Below the pieces are notes generated by a model. It did not search any database and was not told the DNA's origin. It saw only the letters and a list, made by a program, of their open reading frames with translations. This document shows, in pieces, positions 33,357 to 42,234 of a DNA stretch of 64,000 bases. The position numbers were made by a program, and so were the translations under genes. Location: the NCBI GenBank assembly GCA_029861865.1, contig JAOTYL010000012.1, positions 83,209-147,208 of the forward strand. Reading direction: 5' to 3'. Position 1 is the first letter of the stretch; each line of letters begins with the position of its first letter. This DNA comes from Myxococcales bacterium (GTDB lineage: Bacteria > Myxococcota_A > Polyangia > Polyangiales > Houyiibacteriaceae).

Positions 33357-34306
33357 GCGACCATCCTGCGGAAAACGCGGGCGTAACCCTTTTCGATGCA
33401 GGCGCCGTCGAGCATGCCGCGCTCCTCAAGCATCCGATGGAAGCGTTCGAGCTTGTACTGCGGGATCGTGATGACCAGATGGTGCTCCAAGTGGAAGCCA
33501 ACGTTGTGTGGAGCAATGAAGAGTCGCTCCCACCAGCGGGTCAGAGTCGTGCGGGTGTTTCCGAATGGATCGCCAGGGTCTGGTGTCGGCACGAGGGCGT
33601 GCTCGGCCATCGAACGCAGTCGAACCACCAATTTACCGGTGGTCATCCAAGCGCCAAACCACAGTAGATACAACATCGGGTGACCGAGTACCCACAGCAA
33701 ACCAAAGAAGATGGCATTGGTGACGAGAGTGCCGATCACCGTTTTGATCATCCGCTCGCGGTTGAGGCGAAGGGGAAGTGTCCCCTTGTTGACCTGTTCG
33801 CGGCGAATCACTTTGTAGGCGACATAGCTCGTTCCGATCAGCTGCTTCAAGCCCGTGAGTCCCAGCAAGTCGCGAAGCACTTTTCGAGTCATGCTCATCT
33901 TCGAGACCGGAAAACCTTCCGCGAGGATGCGGTCGGGATCGGTATCGCCCCACGTCTTTCCGTGATGGTCGAGATGGTGCGAACGGTACATGTCGGCGCA
34001 GAGGTAGATCGGGTAAGCGGCGAGCCAGTTACCGACCCAGTCATTGAGCTTTCGGTTGTTGAAGAGAGTCCGGTGTGCAGCCTCGTGCATCACGATGGCC
34101 AAGCCGAGCTGTCGGCCCCCGATCACGATGAGCGCGAAAACGACCGTAACGACGTTCGGATAGAAGGCGACCAAGGTCATGACGGTCGCGATCATCCCGT
34201 AGTCGGTGATCAACATCCGCCAACCTTGCCAGTCACTGTGCCGACGAAGCTCGGCGACCTCTTCGTCGGTGAACACCTTCCGCCAGTCTGTAGTCGAGCT
34301 GCTCAT
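33353..34306 (-). CDS. Membrane fatty acid desaturase family protein
   Basis: This 317-residue protein has four to five hydrophobic helices and the three histidine boxes of membrane di-iron desaturases: HEAAHR at about residue 78, HHLDHH at about 114, and HNVGFHLEHH near residue 265. It would introduce a double bond (or related oxidation) into a fatty acyl chain or lipid, taking electrons from a ferredoxin or similar donor. Substrate is unknown. It follows the glutaminyl-tRNA synthetase gene by 39 bp on the same strand, without evident functional link. Confidence 0.88.
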   Translation of the reverse strand: MSSSTTDWRKVFTDEEVAELRRHSDWQGWRMLITDYGMIATVMTLVAFYPNVVTVVFALIVIGGRQLGLAIVMHEAAHRTLFNNRKLNDWVGNWLAAYPIYLCADMYRSHHLDHHGKTWGDTDPDRILAEGFPVSKMSMTRKVLRDLLGLTGLKQLIGTSYVAYKVIRREQVNKGTLPLRLNRERMIKTVIGTLVTNAIFFGLLWVLGHPMLYLLWFGAWMTTGKLVVRLRSMAEHALVPTPDPGDPFGNTRTTLTRWWERLFIAPHNVGFHLEHHLVITIPQYKLERFHRMLEERGMLDGACIEKGYARVFRRMVA

Positions 34307-34345
34307 GCTGTTTCGTCTCGTGCGACATACAGATATCGTCGTCTG

Positions 34346-36052
34346 CTATGCCTTCTTCGCGAGCTTGGCCCACGAATCTTTGAGTTGGATCGTCCGGTTG
34401 TAGACCGGCCGTTCGAGTGTACTGTCAGGATCGACGACGAAATAGCCGAGACGCTCGAACTGCACTCGCTCTTCGGGTGCCCGCACCGCAAGGCCTGGCT
34501 CGAGCTTCGCGTCGTCGATGACTTCGAGTGACGTCGGGTTGATGCGTTTGGTGAAATCCGCGTCGTGTGCATCATCGAGAGGATTTTCTTCGTTGAAAAG
34601 CCGGTCATAGAGGCGCACCTCCCCGTCGACGGCATGGGCGGCGCTCACCCAGTGTATCGTCCCGCGCACTTTTCGCCCATCGGCGGCGTTTCCGCCTTTC
34701 GAAGCCGGATCCCACGTGCACCGGAGCTCGACGATATCGCCCGCGTCGTTCTTGACCACTCGATTACAAACCACCAAGGCCGCGTAGCGCAGGCGGACTT
34801 CCTTTCCTGGTGCGAGTCGAAACCATTTCTTCATCGGCTGTTCCATGAAGTCGTCGCGCTCTATGTAGACCTTGCGAGTCAGATGAAGCTTTCGCGAGCC
34901 AAAGCTCGGGTCGCTGGGGTTGTATGGTGCATCGAGCTCGATCTCTTCGCCGTCCGGGAAGTTTTCGATCACGAGCTTGAGCGGGCGCAGAACGGCCATC
35001 GTTCGCGGGCTGGTCGCGTTCAAGTCCTCCCGAAGGGCATGCTCTAGAAGCCCGACGTCGACGATACCGTCCCGACGGGAAACCCCAATCCGTTCGGCAA
35101 AGCGCCGAAGAGCGGCCGGCGTGTAGCCGCGCCGTCGCATCCCCGCAATGGTTGGCATGCGAGGATCGTCCCAGCCGCTGACATGCCCCTGCTCGACGAG
35201 CCGCTTGAGCAATCTCTTGCTCATCACCGTGAAGGTCAGGTTCAGCCGCGCGAATTCGATCTGCCTCGGGATGGGATCGAAGTCGAAGTGTGACACGAAC
35301 CATTGGTAGAGGGGATTGTGGTGAGCAAACTCCAAAGTGCAGATCGAATGGGTGATTCCTTCGAACGCATCGGACATCGGATGCGCATAGTCGTACATTG
35401 GATAGATACACCAATCGTCTCCGGTGCGGTGATGGCTCACCTTTCGAATTCGATACATCAGAGGATCGCGGAGGTTTACGTCTTTAGACGCCATGTCGAT
35501 CTTGGCTCGAAGAACGTGCGCCCCCTCATCGAACTCTCCGCCGCGCATGCGCGAGAACAAGTCGAGATTCTCCTCGACGCTGCGCTCGCGGAATGGGCCG
35601 TTGACACCAGGCTTGTAGAAATCGCCCCGGCCCGCGCGGATTTCCTCGAGGCTCTGACTGTCGACATAGGCCAAGCCACGCCGAATTAGATCTACCGCGC
35701 ACTCGTAGAGCCGTTCGAAGTAATCCGACGCGAAGTACTCGTGGCTGCCCCAGTCAAAGCCGAGCCAGCGGACGTCCTCACGGATCGACTCGACGTACTC
35801 GGTGTCTTCTGCTTCCGGATTGGTGTCATCGAAGCGCAAGTGGCAGCGCCCTCGATCCGAGATCTGGGCGGTCGTGAAGTTCAGGCAGATCGACTTGGCG
35901 TGACCGATGTGGAGATAGCCGTTGGGCTCTGGAGGGAAACGCGTCACGATGACGCCCCCGTACATCCCCTCTTGAGCTTCTCTCTTGACCAATTCGTGGA
36001 TGAAGTTGGGCGCGTTTTCTTGGCTCGCCGCGTTGTCCTTCGGGGCCTTCAT
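34346..36052 (-). CDS. glnS: Glutaminyl-tRNA synthetase
   Basis: This 568-residue class I synthetase charges tRNA-Gln directly. The first signature is PPEPNGYLHIGHAKS at about residue 35-49, containing HIGH. The KMSKS equivalent is VMSKR at about 275. The GlnRS rather than GluRS assignment rests on the PEPNGYLHIGH block and the two C-terminal beta-barrel anticodon domains (DAPYNPSDPSFGSRKLHLTRKVYIERDDF, read in parts). The ATG at 36052 starts MKAPKDNAASQE; the open frame continues upstream through an opposed gene. Its presence means the cell need not rely on the GatCAB transamidation route for Gln-tRNA. Confidence 0.95.
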   Translation of the reverse strand: MKAPKDNAASQENAPNFIHELVKREAQEGMYGGVIVTRFPPEPNGYLHIGHAKSICLNFTTAQISDRGRCHLRFDDTNPEAEDTEYVESIREDVRWLGFDWGSHEYFASDYFERLYECAVDLIRRGLAYVDSQSLEEIRAGRGDFYKPGVNGPFRERSVEENLDLFSRMRGGEFDEGAHVLRAKIDMASKDVNLRDPLMYRIRKVSHHRTGDDWCIYPMYDYAHPMSDAFEGITHSICTLEFAHHNPLYQWFVSHFDFDPIPRQIEFARLNLTFTVMSKRLLKRLVEQGHVSGWDDPRMPTIAGMRRRGYTPAALRRFAERIGVSRRDGIVDVGLLEHALREDLNATSPRTMAVLRPLKLVIENFPDGEEIELDAPYNPSDPSFGSRKLHLTRKVYIERDDFMEQPMKKWFRLAPGKEVRLRYAALVVCNRVVKNDAGDIVELRCTWDPASKGGNAADGRKVRGTIHWVSAAHAVDGEVRLYDRLFNEENPLDDAHDADFTKRINPTSLEVIDDAKLEPGLAVRAPEERVQFERLGYFVVDPDSTLERPVYNRTIQLKDSWAKLAKKA

Positions 36053-36094
36053 AGCGGTGGTGTAGCGCGTCTGGTGCAGGTATGCTCGCCCGAC

Positions 36095-36322
36095 ATGTCG
36101 GGGGACTACTACTGCGCCCACTGCGAGTATGAGTTCGTCGTCGGCGATGGAAGCGAGCAGCCACCGTGCCCGAAGTGCGGACAAACCGAGTCCGTTCGGT
36201 CGGTGGACACCTTCGGCTTGGTTAGGACCATCTGGCGTCAGTGGCTGGTGGCCTTCGTGATTCTTTTTCTCGCGGGAGTCGGCTTCATGCTGTACCAGTG
36301 GACACTCGGCAGCCCGTCCTAA
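36095..36322 (+). CDS. Small zinc-ribbon protein with C-terminal membrane helix
   Basis: The predicted 75-residue protein begins MSGDYYCAHCEYEF and continues with PPCPKCGQTE, two CxxC pairs that would bind one zinc. A membrane helix near the C-terminus (WLVAFVILFLAGVGFMLYQW) follows a short linker. It is too short and variable for a family call. The gene is divergent from glnS, with 42 bp between starts. The frame is open far upstream, but only antisense to glnS. Confidence 0.68.
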   Translation: MSGDYYCAHCEYEFVVGDGSEQPPCPKCGQTESVRSVDTFGLVRTIWRQWLVAFVILFLAGVGFMLYQWTLGSPS

Positions 36323-36353
36323 CCAGCTCCGAACGTTGCGTCGATGCCGTGCC

Positions 36354-37739
36354 TCAAGCTGCGCGGACGCTTGAGCTCTCCGTACCTAGTCGCACTGGGG
36401 CCCCTTCACGGAAACGCACCTTCATCGGCATACCTCGTTCCCCAGGGTTCAACGAGATCTCGGGAAGCATGTCGGGCACGAAGCCATCGAGAATATTGAT
36501 CTCGACGTTTTGAAGCAGTGTCCCGAGGATGATCCGCATTTCCATCATGGCGAACTGCTTGCCGAGACACACGCGGGGCCCCGCGGCGAATGGCACGTAT
36601 GCCCCCCTTGGGAGCGCGCGCTCGAACTCACGTGTCCAACGCTCAGGTCGAAAGCCTTCGGGGTCGTCGAAGTACTTTGCATTACGGCCAGTGGCCAAGG
36701 GACTGATCGCCAGGATGGAGCCCTTTGGAAAGAAGTAGCCTCCCAGACGCAAATCCTCGCCAGCCTCACGTCCGTAGATCCATACGGCCGGCATTCGCCG
36801 GAGAGATTCTTTGACGCACTTTTCGAGGTAGGGAAGCTTGGTGAGATCCTCGACAACGATCGGCTCGCCGTCGAGGGCTTGGTCGATCTCCTGTTGGGCC
36901 TTGGCAACCTTGTCGAGGTTGGTCGCCATGAGATACCAAGCCCAGGTCAAAGTGTGCGCCGTGGTCTCATGGCCGGCAAAGATCAGGGTCATCAGCTCGT
37001 CGCGAAGCTGTTTGTCCGACATACCACCCTCTTCGTCGGTGGCGAACACCATGTGCGACATGAGGTCGCCGCGGTCTCTCATGTCGCGGCGCCGTGCAGC
37101 GATGAGTCGGGCGATGACGCCATCCATGGCATCGAGTGCCTTGACCATGCGGCGGTTGCGCTTCGAGGGCCACCACCGCGGCACTGGAATCGGAGTTTGC
37201 GCGTGATCGATCAGCGCCTCGACGATGTGTTCCATTGCGTCGTGAACGGTCTTTGAATCGTGTGCGAGGTCCGTGTCGAACAGAGTCTTTGCCACGACTC
37301 GCAGAGTCAGCGCTACCATCTCTTTCCGAAAGTCGCGTTGTTCACCCTCTACCCACCCGCGGACCATGTCGCGTGTGTACTCGGCCATGGTGGGGGCGTA
37401 AGCATCGACTCGACGCTTGTGAAAGCCTGGCATGATCAACTTGTGCTGGCGCCTCCATGATTCGCCATCATTGGGGACCAAGCCGTTCCCGAGAAACGGC
37501 TTCCACATCTGCTTGACCACCTTGGGCTTGCGAATGTGCTTGGCGTGGGTGACGTTGATCGCGTTGATCACCTCGGGATCGCGGATGAAGTAGGACTGGC
37601 CCGTCAACACTCGGGTAACGAACACGTCACCGTATTTCTCGTGGGCCTCGAGGAGGAACTCGGCCGGATTCCGTTGAAAGTCGAAGGTTCCGCCCCAAAG
37701 CCAGTGCCCCTCGTGGCGCGGGATCGGTTTGGGAGGCAT
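36354..37739 (-). CDS. Cytochrome P450
   Basis: This soluble bacterial P450 has about 461 residues. The I-helix oxygen motif is FAGHETTAHTL at about residue 253, the K-helix ExxR is KESLRRMP at about 305, and the heme-binding loop is FAAGPRVCLGKQFA at about 400, with the Cys thiolate. Sequence style (CYP110/CYP102-like, with fatty-acid or terpenoid substrates) is suggestive only. The ATG at 37739 (MPPKPIPRHEG) has GGAGG five bases upstream and is preferred to the upstream ATG at 37772. An AT-rich repeat region upstream probably carries the operator. Confidence 0.9.
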   Translation of the reverse strand: MPPKPIPRHEGHWLWGGTFDFQRNPAEFLLEAHEKYGDVFVTRVLTGQSYFIRDPEVINAINVTHAKHIRKPKVVKQMWKPFLGNGLVPNDGESWRRQHKLIMPGFHKRRVDAYAPTMAEYTRDMVRGWVEGEQRDFRKEMVALTLRVVAKTLFDTDLAHDSKTVHDAMEHIVEALIDHAQTPIPVPRWWPSKRNRRMVKALDAMDGVIARLIAARRRDMRDRGDLMSHMVFATDEEGGMSDKQLRDELMTLIFAGHETTAHTLTWAWYLMATNLDKVAKAQQEIDQALDGEPIVVEDLTKLPYLEKCVKESLRRMPAVWIYGREAGEDLRLGGYFFPKGSILAISPLATGRNAKYFDDPEGFRPERWTREFERALPRGAYVPFAAGPRVCLGKQFAMMEMRIILGTLLQNVEINILDGFVPDMLPEISLNPGERGMPMKVRFREGAPVRLGTESSSVRAA

Positions 37740-37775
37740 CGAATCCTCCATGCTTTCCAGGCCCTTGGTCATTAT

Positions 37776-37834
37776 TTAACTAAGTGTAAACTTAGCTCGG
37801 GACCTCGAGCAAGCCCTAAGTTAACTATTTGTAA
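37776..37834. promoter_or_regulatory. Repeat pair and palindrome upstream of the P450 gene
   Basis: TTAACTAAGTGTAA (37776-37789) and TTAACTATTTGTAA (37821-37834) are direct repeats with two differences, 45 bp apart from start to start. The first overlaps a perfect inverted repeat CTAAGT-GTAA-ACTTAG at 37780-37795. The segment is strikingly AT-rich for this genome and lies between the copper ATPase stop and the P450 start. This fits a promoter with two sites for one regulator; no -35/-10 pair was settled. Confidence 0.55.
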
Positions 37835-37858
37835 CCTCCGGCGCGCCGGTGGCCAGAG

Positions 37859-40000
37859 CTAAACCTTGGCGCGTCGCAAGCGGAGTGAATTGGAGATCAC
37901 CGACACCGAGCTGAAGCTCATCGCGGCTGCAGCGATCATCGGATTGAGAAGCAGGCCGAAGACTGGATAAAAGACGCCAGCGGCAATGGGAATCCCAAGT
38001 GCATTGTAGACGAAGGCGAAGAACAGATTCTGACGGATGTTCTTCATCGTGGCTGCGCTGAGCCTTCGGGCGCGCACGATGCCGCGAAGATCCCCTTTGA
38101 CGAGAGTGACCCCGGCGCTTTCCATCGCGACGTCGGTGCCCGTGCCCATTGCGATTCCGACGTGTGCCTGAGCCAGAGCGGGAGCATCGTTGACGCCATC
38201 GCCCGCCATCGCCACGACGTGCCCCTCCTCTTGCATTTGCTTCACGACCTCTGCTTTTCGGTCGGGAAGCACGTCTGCAACGACTTCGTCTATAGACAGC
38301 TTAGCGGCGACGGCTTCGGCGGTTATTACGTTGTCGCCGGTGAGCATGACGATGCGGATACCGGCCTCGTGAAGTGCCGCGATCGCTTCGGGGGTGCTCT
38401 TCTTGATCGGGTCCGCCACGCCGAGGGTTCCAGCAGCCTTACCATCGACTGCGACGAACATCGCCGTCTGACCATCGCCCCGCGCGACGCTGGCATCGGG
38501 CAGCAATGGCGTGACATCGATCCGATGGTCCTCGAGCAACGCGCGATTTCCGAGGACTACGTGACGACCGCGCACGCGGCCTTTCACCCCCTTCCCAGTC
38601 AAAGATTCGAATTGCTCGACCGATTCAAGCGTTGCACCTCGTTGCATCGCGCCGGTGACAATTGCCTCGGCCAATGGATGCTCGCTCGCCCGCTCGAGGC
38701 TCCCAGCGAGGCTTAGTAAGGTGGTTTCGTCGATGTCGCCAATCGCTTTCGTGGTGACGAGCGCCGGCTTTCCCTCGGTGAGCGTGCCTGTCTTGTCGAC
38801 GACGAGCGTGTCGACCTGTCGCATGACCTCGATCGCCTCGGCGTTCTTGAAAAGCACCCCGACAGACGCTCCCTTGCCTGTGGCAACCATGATCGACATC
38901 GGTGTAGCGAGACCGAGCGCGCAGGGGCAAGCGATGATCAGAACGGCAACCGAGCTTACGAGGGCGTGCGCCATCTTGGGATCCGGGCCAACGATGCTCC
39001 ACACGACGAAAGTCAGCACGGCGGCAGCGATCACGGCAGGAACGAAGTAACCAGCGACGACGTCGGCGAGCTTTTGGATCGGAGCCCGACTCCGCTGCGC
39101 CTCGGCCACCATCGCCACGATCCTGGAGAGCAAGGTGTCCGCGCCGACCGCTTCTGCCCGCATCAGGAATGTGCCAGTCCCGTTGACGGTCGCGCCGATG
39201 ACCGTGTCTTTCGGTCCCTTCGAAACCGGCACCGGCTCCCCGCTCACCATCGATTCGTCGATCAAGCTCGTCCCTTCGAGCACGATGCCGTCCACGGGCA
39301 CTTTTTCTCCCGGGCGGACACGGAGACGGTCTCCGACCTCAACCACCTCGAGCGGCACATCCTCCTCGAAACCTTCGGCAGAGACGCGCCGGGCGGTCTT
39401 GGACGCCAAGCCCAGCAACTCTTTGATCGCCGCTCCGGTACGACTTCGCGCGCGAAGCTCGAGCACCTGCCCGAGCAAGACCAACGTGACGATCGTGGCG
39501 GCGGCCTCGAAATAGACCGCAACCTCGCCAGACTCGTGCCGAAACGACGAAGGGAAGATCTCCGGGACAATTGCCGCAACGACGCTGTATCCGTACGCGG
39601 CTCCCACGCCAAGGCCAATCAGCGTCCACATGTTGAGATGACGGTTTCGTAGCGAGTTGACGAACCGTACGTAGAAAGGCCAAGCGGACCAGAGGCACAC
39701 CGGTGTGGCTAGCGCCAGCTCGACCCATACGCGGTTGCGCGCGCCGATGAGGCTCGAGATCGGATGCCCCGGCAGCATGTCACCCATGGCGATGATGAGG
39801 AGAGGGACCGTCACCGCGACGGAAATCCAGAAGCGACGGGTCATGTTCCGGAGCTCGGGATTGGCGTCTTGGTCCTCCTCGAGACTCAACGTCCGGGGCT
39901 CGAGCGCCATCCCGCACTTCGGGCAATTGCCTGGCGCGCTCCTCACCACCTCCGGGTGCATCGGACACACCCATTGTCTACTTCCGCCGAGGACTTCCAT
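37859..40000 (-). CDS. Copper-translocating P1B-type ATPase
   Basis: This 713-residue P1B ATPase has an N-terminal heavy-metal-binding segment, [22 protein letters not shown], instead of a ferredoxin-like CxxC domain. The metal channel motif is CPC in [13 protein letters not shown]; the phosphorylated Asp is in [24 protein letters not shown] is the hinge motif. The YN in helix 7 ([10 protein letters not shown]) and MSFSS in helix 8 mark the Cu+/Ag+ group. It exports copper from the cytoplasm. The ATG at 40000 starts [10 protein letters not shown]; a codon at 40030 is also in frame. Confidence 0.92.
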   Translation of the reverse strand: MEVLGGSRQWVCPMHPEVVRSAPGNCPKCGMALEPRTLSLEEDQDANPELRNMTRRFWISVAVTVPLLIIAMGDMLPGHPISSLIGARNRVWVELALATPVCLWSAWPFYVRFVNSLRNRHLNMWTLIGLGVGAAYGYSVVAAIVPEIFPSSFRHESGEVAVYFEAAATIVTLVLLGQVLELRARSRTGAAIKELLGLASKTARRVSAEGFEEDVPLEVVEVGDRLRVRPGEKVPVDGIVLEGTSLIDESMVSGEPVPVSKGPKDTVIGATVNGTGTFLMRAEAVGADTLLSRIVAMVAEAQRSRAPIQKLADVVAGYFVPAVIAAAVLTFVVWSIVGPDPKMAHALVSSVAVLIIACPCALGLATPMSIMVATGKGASVGVLFKNAEAIEVMRQVDTLVVDKTGTLTEGKPALVTTKAIGDIDETTLLSLAGSLERASEHPLAEAIVTGAMQRGATLESVEQFESLTGKGVKGRVRGRHVVLGNRALLEDHRIDVTPLLPDASVARGDGQTAMFVAVDGKAAGTLGVADPIKKSTPEAIAALHEAGIRIVMLTGDNVITAEAVAAKLSIDEVVADVLPDRKAEVVKQMQEEGHVVAMAGDGVNDAPALAQAHVGIAMGTGTDVAMESAGVTLVKGDLRGIVRARRLSAATMKNIRQNLFFAFVYNALGIPIAAGVFYPVFGLLLNPMIAAAAMSFSSVSVISNSLRLRRAKV

Positions 40001-40057
40001 CGATGCGTGACCGCGTGCAGAGGATATCACGCTACCCCTGTTTCGCCCTGACCACGC

Positions 40058-40531
40058 TTAGTAACCGCCACCGCGTCTAAATCGCTTCCATGCAGCACAC
40101 GGAGTTTGATACCGCTTGTCGATGTATTGAAGCCCCCAGGCGATCTGCGGCCACGGATTGCGACGGTAGTCGACCCCGTAGGTCTCGCCCCATCTGGCCA
40201 TTTTGTTGCAAGGGTAGGATTGCGGGATGCCGCACGCGCCCGTGCGCTTGTTCACTGCACGGTGATTCCAATGGCTCTCCTTTTGCCAAAGGTCATTGAG
40301 ACACCGTAGTTCGCTCGAGCCGTTCCACTGCGGGTAGTTCTTGCGGATCAGGTAGCGAGCCAGCTCTTTGTTTTGCTCGGGTGTGTTGTTTGCGGCATCG
40401 CCTGGATTGCGAGCCCGGCTTTCGTTGACGGCACTCGTGGAAGCGTGATCTTTCGCTCCACTGCGATTGCACCCGATCACTGCCATGAGCGCGATCACGA
40501 TTGCGTAGTTCGGTCCCATCCAGCGGATCAC
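40058..40531 (-). CDS. Transglycosylase-like small lipoprotein
   Basis: This 157-residue protein starts with a signal peptide ending in VIGC, a lipobox. The C-terminal 90 residues resemble lytic transglycosylase-like domains: LNDLWQKESHWNHRAVN contains the candidate catalytic Glu, followed by ACGIPQSYPCNKMA and PWPQIAWGLQYIDKRY. Four Cys in this domain may form disulfides. It would cut peptidoglycan from the outer or periplasmic face. The ORF is followed by the copper ATPase 27 bp later, with no clear functional link. Confidence 0.78.
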   Translation of the reverse strand: MIRWMGPNYAIVIALMAVIGCNRSGAKDHASTSAVNESRARNPGDAANNTPEQNKELARYLIRKNYPQWNGSSELRCLNDLWQKESHWNHRAVNKRTGACGIPQSYPCNKMARWGETYGVDYRRNPWPQIAWGLQYIDKRYQTPCAAWKRFRRGGGY

Positions 40532-40576
40532 TCTACGCCACGATCACCGCGACATGCAGGTTTTTGAACCCCGGCG

Positions 40577-41842
40577 CTAGATGTGAAGGTCCTCGACCAA
40601 CCATCGAGCGGGATCGGCGAAACGTTCGCGGGTGAGCGCAGTAATTGCGCCGGACGGACTGCCAAGATCGATCCATTCCGCCATGGCGGTCGCTATTCCG
40701 TAGCTCTGCATCACGCCTCGTCCAGTAAACGAATGGGCCTCGAAGAGGTTGGTGAAACCGCGCACCGGTCCTGCGATCCCACTGCGATCCGGAGTGACCG
40801 CATACAGCCCGGACCAACCGCGCACGTGCTTGCAACGCTCGAAAACCGACGAGCATTGAACCAGACGAGGCCAAACGTGCTCCATGAAGAACCCCTCACC
40901 GTCGTAGCTGAAATCGAACCCCGGCGCTTCTTCCGGAATCGAGTAGCCGGCGAGGATGTCCTTGCCTTCCGGATGGAAGTAGAGGTCGCTCGGGTCGACC
41001 ACCATCCCCATCGAGAGTAGCTCTCCAATGCGCTGCGCATCCTCGTGTTGGACGCTGACCATGCAAATCTGCCTTCGCGTCGGCTCTGTGACGTCGCTGA
41101 CGCCGATTTTCGCGGAAAAAACCGGCGACCATGCGCCCAGGCAGTTCACGACAACATCGCACTCGATGCGTTCGTGCGCTGCAGTCCGATCTGGCGGCAC
41201 CACGTGAGTCGTCAGGATGTCTCGAATCGTTCCTTCCCGGTCTGTCGGATCACGCCCGATGATCTCCAGCACTTCCACCCAAGTTACGCGACGCTTCGAG
41301 TCAGCCTGGCGCGTTGTGCTGACGCCGATCACGTAGTGCCGGTTCAGAAATCGAACCCCGAGGGATTCGGCCTCGCGCCGGTACCATTGTCGAACCGCGT
41401 TGGGGTTCACGAGCCCGTCGCGTGGCGAAAACGTAGCTCCCACCAGGCGCGCCGGATCGGGATCGAGAGTCCGGAAGCGCTCGACGACATCAGAGGGCGT
41501 CAAGAGCTCGACCCCCAAGCCGAAGTCGTTCTGCAGCTCGAGCTTCTCCTTTGCAATCTCGAAGAGCATCTGCTCCCCGTAAAGCCAGAGGTAGCCCCGT
41601 TCGCGGAACGAGAACGCATCGGCATGCTCACGAAAGAACTCGAGCGTGGCCGCGCACGTTTCCACATTGACGGGCTGCCACCAGGTAGCGCGGGCTCCGC
41701 CGGCGTTCAGCTCGGACGAGGCGTAAAGCCCTGTGAGGTCGAGGTCCACCACGGTCACATCCGACACTCCGCGCGCGGCGAGGGCCCACGCAACCGCCGA
41801 GCCGATGATTCCTCCTCCGGCGATGAGAACGTTGGTCTTCAT
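40577..41842 (-). CDS. FAD-dependent oxidoreductase (DAO family)
   Basis: This 421-residue flavoprotein of the D-amino acid oxidase/glycine oxidase family starts MKTNVLIAGGGIIGSAVAWAL, a dinucleotide-binding GxGxxG, with VDLDL as the acidic end of strand 2. Near the C-terminus GWSGLYAVTPDRSGIAGPV and HSFTGRGVMQSYGIA are the flavin-contacting segments of sarcosine oxidase-like members. It probably oxidises an amino or N-methyl amino acid; the substrate is unknown. It follows the pterin dehydratase gene by 12 bp on the same strand. Confidence 0.86.
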   Translation of the reverse strand: MKTNVLIAGGGIIGSAVAWALAARGVSDVTVVDLDLTGLYASSELNAGGARATWWQPVNVETCAATLEFFREHADAFSFRERGYLWLYGEQMLFEIAKEKLELQNDFGLGVELLTPSDVVERFRTLDPDPARLVGATFSPRDGLVNPNAVRQWYRREAESLGVRFLNRHYVIGVSTTRQADSKRRVTWVEVLEIIGRDPTDREGTIRDILTTHVVPPDRTAAHERIECDVVVNCLGAWSPVFSAKIGVSDVTEPTRRQICMVSVQHEDAQRIGELLSMGMVVDPSDLYFHPEGKDILAGYSIPEEAPGFDFSYDGEGFFMEHVWPRLVQCSSVFERCKHVRGWSGLYAVTPDRSGIAGPVRGFTNLFEAHSFTGRGVMQSYGIATAMAEWIDLGSPSGAITALTRERFADPARWLVEDLHI

Positions 41843-41854
41843 CGCGCGAGCATA

Positions 41855-42142
41855 TCAATCGAGCCGATTGAGCTCGTCCATTTTGGCGGCGAGCTTCATG
41901 TCGGCCTCGGTAAGCCCACCGGCATCGTGGGTGGTGAGCTCGACCTCGACGGTCGCCCATACGTTCCGCCATTCCGGATGGTGATTCATCCTCTCGGCTA
42001 TGAGCGCAACACCCGTCATCCAGGCAAACGCCTCGACGAAGTCCTTGAAGCGATACTTGCGTAGGATGCGGTCCGTGCCGAGCTCCCAACCGGGGAGAGC
42101 TTTCATGTGCTCGGCGATTTGGGCTTCGGTCAGCTTCTTCAT
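41855..42142 (-). CDS. Pterin-4a-carbinolamine dehydratase
   Basis: This 95-residue protein has the full PCD motif: NHHPEW followed by the Trp/Val strand, [20 protein letters not shown]. It dehydrates 4a-hydroxytetrahydrobiopterin, regenerating the cofactor of aromatic amino acid hydroxylases. No hydroxylase gene is near; in many bacteria PCD also has roles in molybdopterin or folate metabolism. It starts [12 protein letters not shown] at 42142, and the FAD oxidoreductase gene follows closely. Confidence 0.93.
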   Translation of the reverse strand: MKKLTEAQIAEHMKALPGWELGTDRILRKYRFKDFVEAFAWMTGVALIAERMNHHPEWRNVWATVEVELTTHDAGGLTEADMKLAAKMDELNRLD

Positions 42143-42234
42143 TGTCGACCCTTTGCGAGCTGATGAAGTCTAGTCACAACGGCTGATAGATGAAAGCAGG
42201 TTCCGCTACGACGTCGGTTTGGCCGCAGCCCCGC

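Noticed and set aside
34346..36322. Long frame on the plus strand (35741-36322) ending in the zinc-ribbon peptide
   Set aside because: Only the last 75 codons look real; the rest is antisense to glnS.
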